Shown: positions 7,588 to 12,505 of the stretch, piece after piece
Layout: every line of letters starts with the position of its first letter
Numbering within the stretch: the first letter of the stretch is position 1
Assembly (NCBI RefSeq): GCF_000717055.1
Contig: NZ_JNXI01000055.1
Location: 1-12,505 of the forward strand
DNA length: 12,505 nucleotides
Direction: 5' to 3'
Source: Streptomyces iakyrus
GTDB lineage: Bacteria > Actinomycetota > Actinomycetes > Streptomycetales > Streptomycetaceae
Notes under the pieces: model-generated
The model's database searches: none
Told to the model about the DNA's origin: nothing
The model's input: only the letters and a program-made list of their open reading frames with translations
Position numbers and translations under genes: made by a program

Positions 7588-7625
7588 TGTGCCGGATTCC
7601 AGCATAGCGTGCCACGATGTGGAAC
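7588..7625. promoter_or_regulatory. Predicted IclR operator pair A
   Basis: Site 1 is TGTGCCGGATTCCAGCATA (7588-7606), a 19-bp palindrome with 7 of 9 arm pairs. Site 2 is centred on CCAC-GAT-GTGG (7612-7622). The centres are 20 bp apart, about two helical turns. Site 1 also overlaps a possible minus-strand -10 (TGGAAT, complement of 7596-7601) for IclR copy A. The arrangement is repeated at 8698-8734. Confidence 0.6.
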
Positions 7626-7803
7626 GCGATCGAGTTCGGCCGTTCAATGGACCGGACTTGAGGTGCACCGGGGTCCCGATTCCCCGCGGCGATGGACAGC
7701 GGTAGGGCTTTGACCAGGCCTGCCGTGCCGCGCGGTGCGGCCGCCCTGTGTCCGGCTTCCCCCCGCCGGGCGCAGGGCGGTGGCTGCCCTGACTCAAGGC
7801 TGA

Positions 7804-7839
7804 GGGCCGGCTCGCACGCCGAAGCGTGTGAGCCGGCCC
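7804..7839 (-). terminator. Strong hairpin terminator of IclR copy B, UUCG loop
   Basis: A 16-bp stem (7804-7819 with 7824-7839, one G-U pair) encloses CGAA on the + strand. On the minus strand the loop reads C-UUCG-G, a very stable RNA tetraloop. It lies about 30 bp beyond the IclR copy B stop, in the right place to end that transcript. There is no clear U-run. Confidence 0.75.
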
Positions 7840-7868
7840 CGGTCGACGGCGTGCGGGCCGTCTGCCGC

Positions 7869-8621
7869 TCAGGCGCCCAGGCGGCGCTGAGAGATCTCCG
7901 CGGCGGTGTCGGCGACGAGGCGGCCCCACTTGTGCGTCCGCTCACCGTCGAACCGCGCCTCGGGCATCGAGACGGCCACGGCTGCCAGGGGCGTGCCGTC
8001 CTCGTCGAGCACGGCGGCGGCGACGGCGCAGACACCCGGCCGGTACTGGTTGCGGTTGACCGCGTAGCCGTCGGCGCGGATCCGGTCCAGCTCGGCACGC
8101 AGCTCGTCGGGTTCGATGGGGGTCGTGTCGCTGAACCGCTCCAGCCCCGCCGCGACGAGGTCGTCCACGTCTCGCCCCGGAAGGTGCGCGAGGACGGCGC
8201 GCCCGACGGCCGTGGCGTGCAGGGGTGAGGTGTCTCCGATCGTATGGAAGGTCCGTACCGCGTGGTCGCAGTCGACGCGGTCCACCACGACCATGCAGTG
8301 CAGGGCGTCCGGCACCGACAGGTGGATGGTCTCGTTCACCGCGTCCCGAAGGCGAACCATGGGTTCACGGGCGGCGGCGAACAGGCTGGAGCCCTGGAGG
8401 GCGGCGGGGCGTACGGCCAGGACGCGGGCGCCGATCTCCCAGCGGGTGGTGTCCCTGCGGTTGGCGCGCAGCCAACCGGCCTCCGCCAGCGTGACCAACG
8501 TGCGCTGCACGGTGGATTTCGGCAGCCCGAAGAGCTTCGTCAACTCCCCCACGGTCACGGGCTGATGCTGGGCGACCGCCTCCAGGATCCGAAGCGACCT
8601 GGTGACGCTCTTCATTTCCAT
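7869..8621 (-). CDS. IclR-family transcriptional regulator, copy B
   Basis: This is a 250-aa IclR-type regulator with winged HTH VTVGELTKLFGLPKSTVQRT at about residues 22-41 and the effector domain at about 75-246. I placed the start at ATG 8619-8621 (MEMKSV), not the in-frame ATG at 8693. AGGGGG lies just upstream of the former, the paralogue starts at exactly this residue, and the longer form would run through the operator region. It is divergent from the flavoenzyme operon at 8898, and the shared 276-bp intergenic region holds a rightward promoter overlapped by a palindrome, so it most likely controls that operon and itself (inference). A 54-bp stretch (8358-8411) is identical to 7251-7304 in copy A. 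The C-terminal third differs more, suggesting a different ligand or relaxed selection. Confidence 0.93.
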   Translation of the reverse strand: MEMKSVTRSLRILEAVAQHQPVTVGELTKLFGLPKSTVQRTLVTLAEAGWLRANRRDTTRWEIGARVLAVRPAALQGSSLFAAAREPMVRLRDAVNETIHLSVPDALHCMVVVDRVDCDHAVRTFHTIGDTSPLHATAVGRAVLAHLPGRDVDDLVAAGLERFSDTTPIEPDELRAELDRIRADGYAVNRNQYRPGVCAVAAAVLDEDGTPLAAVAVSMPEARFDGERTHKWGRLVADTAAEISQRRLGA

Positions 8622-8666
8622 CCGGTTTCCCCCTGTTAATCCTCGAAAATTCTGCTGGACACCCTC

Positions 8667-8696
8667 TTGACGCCTCCCTGAAGCCGCTGTCATTCT
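8667..8696 (+). promoter_or_regulatory. Predicted promoter of the flavoenzyme-deacylase operon
   Basis: TTGACG (8667-8672), an 18-bp spacer and CATTCT (8691-8696) point toward the gene at 8898. The start site should fall near 8703, inside operator site 1, an arrangement expected for repression. The leader would be about 195 nt. Confidence 0.55.
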
Positions 8697-8697
8697 C

Positions 8698-8734
8698 TGT
8701 GCCAGATTCTAGCACAGCATTCCACATAGTGGCA
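8698..8734. promoter_or_regulatory. Predicted IclR operator pair B
   Basis: Site 1 is TGTGCCAGATTCTAGCACA (8698-8716), a palindrome with 8 of 9 arm pairs. Site 2 is CCAC-ATA-GTGG (8722-8732). The centres are 20 bp apart as in pair A, and site 1 starts one base beyond the -10 as in pair A. The complement of 8706-8711 is TAGAAT, a good minus-strand -10 for IclR copy B, so one site can cover both divergent promoters. Confidence 0.65.
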
Positions 8735-8794
8735 CGGCCTCGGGGAGATCCCCCGGAAGTGAGCCGGACTGCGAGACGCGGCGGTTGCGAGCCG

Positions 8795-8814
8795 CAGGTC
8801 CACGAGGGGACCTG
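8795..8814 (+). other. Leader hairpin upstream of the flavoenzyme gene
   Basis: CAGGTCC (8795-8801) pairs perfectly with GGACCTG (8808-8814) over a 6-nt loop. A second small stem CGGGG/CCCCG is at 8741-8755. Both lie in the predicted leader. I do not recognise a known riboswitch. Confidence 0.35.
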
Positions 8815-8897
8815 GCTCCCGCCCCAAACCATCTCGAATCGAACAGCCTCACGTCGATGGCTCAGCATGCGCCTCGGCGATACGAAAGGAAAGTCCT

Positions 8898-10037
8898 GTG
8901 TCAGCTGCCAGGAAGCGCGTCGCGGTGGTCGGCGTCGGAACGATGGGCAGCCAGGCCGCCTGGCGGCTGGCGGCCCGCGGCGCCGACGTCGTCGGATACG
9001 ACCGCTACGCACCCGGCCACGACCGCAGTGCCGCCGGCGGCGAGTCCCGGATCTTCCGCAGCGCGCACTTCGAGGACTCCCGTTACGTTCCGCTCCTCAA
9101 GCACGCCGACGCCCTCTGGGAGCAGCTCCAGCAGGAGACCGGCCGTGAGCTGCGCCGCCTGACCGGATGCCTGCTCATGGGGCCCACCGAGCACCAGCAG
9201 ATGGCCACCGTCCTTGAGTCCATCGCCGAGCACGACCTCGACCACGAGGTGCTGGACGTTGAGGCGCTCGCCAAGCGCTTCCCGCAGTACCGCATCGAGG
9301 ACGGCGACGCGGCCGTACTCGACCGCCGCGCCGGGTTCATCCGCCCGGAGCTGACGATCCAGACCGCCGCCCGCCGCGCCGAGCAACTGGGCGCCGTGAT
9401 CCACCGCTACAGCACGGTCCGGGAGATCGTCCCTGTCGCCGGCGGCGTGGAGATCCGCACCGCTTCCGGCAGCGAGCGCTTCGACACCGCCGTCGTCACG
9501 CCCGGCCCCTGGGTCAACGACCTGCTGCCCGACCTGCCCTGGGAGGTGGAAGTCCGCCGCCTCGTCAGCGCCTGGTACGTGCCCACCGCCCCCGACGCCT
9601 GGTTCGGCGAGGAGCGCCCGGCGTTCATCCGCACGGCACCCACCCACTGCTACGGCCTGCCCTCCCCGGACGGCATCTCGGTCAAGCTCGGACTGTCCCG
9701 TGCGCTGCACCGGCTCGCCGGCGACCCCAACCAGCTGGACCGCACCGTGCGGCCCGACGAGCTGGAGATCTTCTCCGAGCTGATCGGGCGGTACCTGCCC
9801 GACCTGCACCCGGACCCCACCCGCCTCTCCGTCTACATGGAGGGCTACACCGAGAGCAGCCGCCCCCTGGTCGGCCCGCTGCCCGGCGCCGAGAACGTCA
9901 TCCTCCTCGCCGGATTCTCCGGTCACGGCTTCAAACTCTCGCCCGCCTTCGGCGACATCGCCGCGGACCTCGCGCTGGACGGCGCATCGCCCCAGCCCAT
10001 CGACTTCCTCTCCACCGTCGGCCGTACGGAGGCATGA
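8898..10037 (+). CDS. FAD-dependent amine oxidoreductase, sarcosine oxidase / N-methyltryptophan oxidase-like
   Basis: This is a flavoenzyme of the DAO superfamily, 379 aa, the usual length of monomeric sarcosine oxidases. It should oxidise a secondary or primary amine or amino acid to an imine or aldehyde, giving H2O2 if it is an oxidase. GTG 8898 follows AAAGGA with 7 nt spacing. The Rossmann motif VVGVGTMGSQAA is at 10-21 and its acidic end at D35; GGESRIFR (47-54) is typical of the group. K263 in YGLPSPDGISVKLG matches the oxygen-activating Lys of sarcosine oxidase, and K346 in AGFSGHGFKLS is also conserved. The Cys that binds FAD covalently in sarcosine oxidase (C-M-Y) is Ser311 here, so the flavin is probably non-covalent. 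It heads an operon with the deacylase, 2 bp behind it, and probably with the transporter. The substrate is unknown. Confidence 0.87.
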   Translation: MSAARKRVAVVGVGTMGSQAAWRLAARGADVVGYDRYAPGHDRSAAGGESRIFRSAHFEDSRYVPLLKHADALWEQLQQETGRELRRLTGCLLMGPTEHQQMATVLESIAEHDLDHEVLDVEALAKRFPQYRIEDGDAAVLDRRAGFIRPELTIQTAARRAEQLGAVIHRYSTVREIVPVAGGVEIRTASGSERFDTAVVTPGPWVNDLLPDLPWEVEVRRLVSAWYVPTAPDAWFGEERPAFIRTAPTHCYGLPSPDGISVKLGLSRALHRLAGDPNQLDRTVRPDELEIFSELIGRYLPDLHPDPTRLSVYMEGYTESSRPLVGPLPGAENVILLAGFSGHGFKLSPAFGDIAADLALDGASPQPIDFLSTVGRTEA

Positions 10038-10039
10038 CC

Positions 10040-11101
10040 ATGCAGAACACCCCCCTTTCCGTCGGCTCTCTGGCGGCCCGGCCCGGCACCAAGGCCCGCG
10101 GCACCCTCCAGGCCGATCTCGGCACCCTCACCGCGGACATCCCGGTGATCCTGGTCAACGGAGTCCGCACGGGTCCCCGCGTCGTCATCACCGCCGGTGT
10201 GCACGGCGGCGAGTTCCCGCCCATCGAAGCCGCCGCGCGCCTGGCAGACCTGCTGGAGCCCGGCGAGGTGAGCGGGCAGGTGATCATCTGTCCGGTCGCC
10301 AACCCGCCCGCGGTGTACCAGGGCCGGCTCAACATCTCCCCGGTCGACGGCGTCAACCTCAACCGCGTCTTCCCCGGCGACCCAGCCGGCGGCCCCACCG
10401 AGCGGCTGGCCGCCTGGCTCTTCACCCACCTCCTCGACGCCGCCGACGTCTACATCGACCTGCACTGCGGCGGCATCGACCAGGTCCTGCGGGACTTCGT
10501 CGGCTACCGCATCACCGGTGACCCCGACCTGGACAAGGCGACGGCCGAACTGGCAGGCTCCTTCGGCATCCAGGACGTCATCCTCGGGCTGACGCCCGAG
10601 GGCGGCAACAGCCACGCGGCCGCCGCCCGCCGGGGCATCTCGGCGGTCCTCGTCGAGGTGGGCCAGCTCGGCCAGCGGGACGAGGCCACCGCCCTCCGCC
10701 GTGTCGACGGCCTGCTGAAGGCACTTCGCCATCTCGGCGTTCTCGACCACGACGGCTCCGCTCCGGAACCGGTCCGCGAGTGGGTCTGGTCCGGCGGCGC
10801 CACCGCCGAGGCCACCGGCCTGTGGTACCCGGAGTTCTCCTTCGACGCCGACGTCATCGGCGAAGTCGCCGAGGGCGACCTCCTCGGCCGCGTCGTCGAC
10901 CCGACCGACGGCACCGAGCACACCGTCCGCGCCCCGGCCGACGGCCGGATCTTCTACGGCATGCACGGCCTCACCGTCGCCCCCGGCAAGGAACTGGCCG
11001 CCCTGGCCGTCCCGTGGGACCCCGACACGGCCGCGTCGGCCGACACCCTCCGGCCCCCCGGTCTGGGCGCCGGATCAGACGAGGCGGATCCCCGCCCCTA
11101 G
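10040..11101 (+). CDS. Zinc-dependent deacylase, AstE/AspA family, DoeB-like
   Basis: This enzyme family removes an acyl group from an N-acyl amino acid or diamine. Relatives are succinylglutamate desuccinylase, aspartoacylase and the ectoine-pathway N-acetyl-diaminobutyrate deacetylase DoeB. I prefer ATG 10040 (353 aa) because GGAGG at 10028-10032 lies 7 nt upstream. ATG 10034, which would overlap the previous stop as ATGA, has only 1 nt of spacing. Zinc ligands are visible as HGGE (H55, E58) and DLHCGG (H142). The substrate-binding NLNR is at 106-109 and the catalytic Glu at E206 (VEVGQLG). Residues 245-325 form the C-terminal beta-domain. The last 25 residues are a low-complexity Pro/Asp/Ala-rich tail. 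Its partner is a flavin amine oxidase, so the pair may free an amine and then oxidise it (inference). No other ectoine-degradation gene is seen, so I do not call it doeB. Confidence 0.85.
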   Translation: MQNTPLSVGSLAARPGTKARGTLQADLGTLTADIPVILVNGVRTGPRVVITAGVHGGEFPPIEAAARLADLLEPGEVSGQVIICPVANPPAVYQGRLNISPVDGVNLNRVFPGDPAGGPTERLAAWLFTHLLDAADVYIDLHCGGIDQVLRDFVGYRITGDPDLDKATAELAGSFGIQDVILGLTPEGGNSHAAAARRGISAVLVEVGQLGQRDEATALRRVDGLLKALRHLGVLDHDGSAPEPVREWVWSGGATAEATGLWYPEFSFDADVIGEVAEGDLLGRVVDPTDGTEHTVRAPADGRIFYGMHGLTVAPGKELAALAVPWDPDTAASADTLRPPGLGAGSDEADPRP

Positions 11102-11180
11102 ACCCCCCTCCCAGCCACCCCCCTTTCCCCGTTCCCAGCCGTCCCCCTTCTCACGGCCAGCACCACCCAGGAGGCACACG
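11102..11180 (+). other. C-rich spacer with a ribosome-binding site
   Basis: These 79 bp are strongly pyrimidine-rich on the + strand (runs of C and CCTTTCC) with no terminator hairpin, so transcription from the deacylase probably continues into the transporter gene. AGGAGG at 11169-11174 sits 6 nt before ATG 11181. Confidence 0.5.
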
Positions 11181-12067
11181 ATGAAAGATGCCCGAATAGA
11201 CCGCAGACTGTTCCTGCGAGGAATAGGCGGGGTCACTGCGGGTGTCGCCGCCGCGACCGCCCTCTCCGGATGCGGTACCGGTACCAGCCGGGCCAGCGCC
11301 GGCAGCGGCGGCAAGGGCGGCAAGACGGTGGTCGTCCGTGACAGCGGCGGTTCCTACGGTGCGGCGCTGCAGAAGGCAATCTACACGCCGTTCACGCAGG
11401 AGACCGGCATCCAGGTGAAGGTGTTGAACCTGGACGATGCCCCGCTGCTGGCGCAGATCAAGCAGGGCCGGCCGCAGAGCCGGAGTCGTGGGCGGACTTC
11501 TGGGACATCAAGGCGTTCCAGGGCGGCCGTTCCATGTGCAACCCGGACGGTGACCTGCCGGAGCTGGAGTTCGCGCTGCTGGCCGACGGCGTCCCGATGG
11601 ACAAGCTGTACCCCCTCGATGTGGACCGTGCCTTCAAGGTGCTGACGCGACTGCGGGGTGACATCAAGAAGTTCTGGGACAGCGGCCCGCTGCCCGGCGT
11701 GCTGCTCAGCCGCCAGGAAGTGACGATGTCGACCGTCTGGGACGGCCGTATCGCCGATCTGCAGAAGCAGGGCGTCCCGGTCACCAGGCAACTCAACGGT
11801 ATGCGCCGGCAGTTCCAGGGCTATGCCATCGCCAAGGGCGCCGCCAATGCGGACAACGCCTACCAGCTGATGGACTTCTCGCTGCGCGCGGAGAGCCAGG
11901 CCGCCCTGGCGAAGGCGTTCCCGTCGAACCCGTCGTCCCCGGTGGCTTACAAGCAGCTCACGGAGGAGGAGCGCAACGCGCTGGCGGGTGCGCCGAAGTA
12001 CTACGACAAGGGTTTCGACGCGGATGTCGACTGGTGGCTGAAGAACGAGTCGGCCGTCACCAAGCGC
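11181..12067 (+). pseudogene. ABC transporter substrate-binding lipoprotein, spermidine/putrescine (PotD) type, internally deleted and frameshifted
   Basis: The gene encodes an extracytoplasmic binding protein for a polyamine-type importer. The N-terminus has a Tat lipoprotein signal: DRRLFLR at 7-13, a hydrophobic stretch and lipobox LSGC with C31. Mature sequence follows to LLAQIKQGRPQ (residue 99). Then the frame changes at about 11480. The new frame reads PESWADFWDIKAFQG, NPDGDLPELEFALLADGVPM, DVDRAFKVLTRL and so on to DVDWWLKNESAVTKR at 12067, clearly the rest of the same family. Between QGRPQ and PESWADFW, relatives have about 70-75 more residues, so roughly 220 bp plus a frame change are lost. 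Translation from 11181 would stop at 11645 after 154 aa. The final few residues of the family are also missing, where the frame enters the ATPase. Confidence 0.85.
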
Positions 12068-12505
12068 CTCGGCTTCGTCTTCCAGCAGTACCTGCTCTTC
12101 CCGCACATGACCGTGCAGGAGAATGTCGCCTTCCCGCTCACCCTGCGCGGGGTGGGCAAGGACGAGATCCGCCGGCGGGTGGGGGAGACGCTGGAGATCG
12201 CGGGCCTGTCCCGCTTCGGCGGGCGTAAGCCGCGTGAGCTGTCCGGTGGTCAGCAGCAGCGGGTCGCCCTGTGCCGGGCGCTGGTCTACCGTCCGCCGGT
12301 CATTCTGATGGACGAGCCGCTGGGCGCGCTGGACAAGAAGCTGCGTGACCAGCTCCAGGTGGAGATCAAGACCATTCAGCAGGAACTCGGCCTGACGGTC
12401 ATCTATGTGACGCATGATCAGGAAGAGGCGCTGGTGATGTCGGACCGTATCGCGGTGATGCGCAACGGTCTGATCGAGCAGTTCGACACCCCCCGTGAGC
12501 TGTTC
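12068..12505 (+). pseudogene. ABC importer ATPase (PotA/MalK type) lacking its Walker A part, fused in frame to the binding-protein remnant; runs off the window
   Basis: Directly after AVTKR the frame reads LGFVFQQYLLFPHMTV (Q-loop), then ELSGGQQQRVALCRAL (ABC signature), VILMDEPLGALD (Walker B, D-loop), VIYVTHDQEEAL (H-loop) and IEQFDTPRELF at the edge. This is the ATPase of spermidine/putrescine- or iron-type importers. Its first ~80 residues, including the Walker A P-loop, are missing, so it cannot bind ATP normally. There is no start codon or ribosome site at the junction. The frame from 11480 is open without a stop for 1026 bp to the right edge. The missing segment may also have included permease genes. 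The 3' end, with any TOBE domain, lies outside the window. Confidence 0.82.

Larger units (their letters stand above)
6765..8734. repeat. Tandem duplication of an IclR gene with its promoter-operator module
   Basis: Unit A is 6765-7625 and unit B is 7869-8734, in the same orientation. Both contain an IclR gene, a GGGG-rich ribosome site, the operator pair and the divergent TTGAC promoter in the same order. The longest identical run I see is 54 bp (7251-7304 and 8358-8411). Outside the operators and the 5' two-thirds of the genes the similarity fades. Confidence 0.75.

Noticed and set aside
7692..8228. A + strand frame of 178 codons as a possible target of the orphan promoter
   Set aside because: Most of it is antisense to IclR copy B and it has no ribosome site or family motif.
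9923..10966. Long minus-strand frames opposite the flavoenzyme and deacylase (8901-9926 and 9923-10966)
   Set aside because: Both are mirror frames of genes with clear catalytic motifs and have no recognisable domain.
11381..12415. A 344-codon minus-strand frame at the right end
   Set aside because: It lies antisense to the binding-protein and ATPase remnants, whose motifs are clear on the + strand.
11480..12505. The binding protein-ATPase fusion as a genuine new transporter type
   Set aside because: The ATPase lacks Walker A, the frame has no start codon or ribosome site, and the partners act on opposite sides of the membrane, so a deletion is the simpler reading.

Overview
The window reads as chromosomal DNA of a high-GC actinomycete, most likely Streptomyces or a close relative. 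The base composition is very G+C rich with GC-ending codons, there are GTG starts with GGAGG-type ribosome sites, and the substrate-binding protein has a twin-arginine lipoprotein signal. I found no tRNA, rRNA or CRISPR array.

Left part (1-4400). A tyrosine recombinase (172-1473) is followed by a scar of gene stumps. These are the first ~31 codons of an MHS-type MFS transporter on the minus strand (1769-1882), a frameshifted C-terminal piece of an ABC ATPase lacking Walker A (1882-2141), and the C-terminal HTH of a LuxR-type regulator (2186-2410, minus). An intact DEAD-box RNA helicase (2629-4023) follows, then about 375 bp with no recognisable gene.

Middle and right part (4399-12505). This looks like a small-molecule catabolic region. 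A decayed 3' end of a FAD-linked/Fe-S (CCG-domain) oxidoreductase overlaps by ATGA an intact succinate-semialdehyde-type aldehyde dehydrogenase (4801-6240), followed by a DUF861-type cupin (6397-6750). Two paralogous IclR regulators (6765-7514 and 7869-8621, both minus) come next. Divergent from the second is an operon of a sarcosine-oxidase-like flavoenzyme (8898-10037), an AstE/AspA/DoeB-type zinc deacylase (10040-11101) and a polyamine-type ABC transporter. The transporter is broken: its binding-protein gene carries an internal deletion plus frameshift, and its 3' end runs in frame into an ABC ATPase that has lost its Walker A region. That frame stays open to the right edge.

The most interesting regulatory signal is that both IclR genes carry the same upstream architecture. 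Each has a rightward TTGACN-18-CATNNT promoter, then a 19-bp palindrome of the type TGTGCC.GATTC.AGCACA, then a second CCAC-N3-GTGG palindrome whose centre lies 20 bp away. In the second copy this module faces the flavoenzyme operon; in the first copy the rightward promoter faces no gene. A plausible reading (inference) is an inducible pathway that imports an N-acylated amine or amino acid, deacylates it, oxidises the amine with the flavoenzyme and oxidises the aldehyde with the dehydrogenase. The damaged transporter suggests the pathway is decaying in this strain, or that the assembly is faulty there. I found no clearly unprecedented system.
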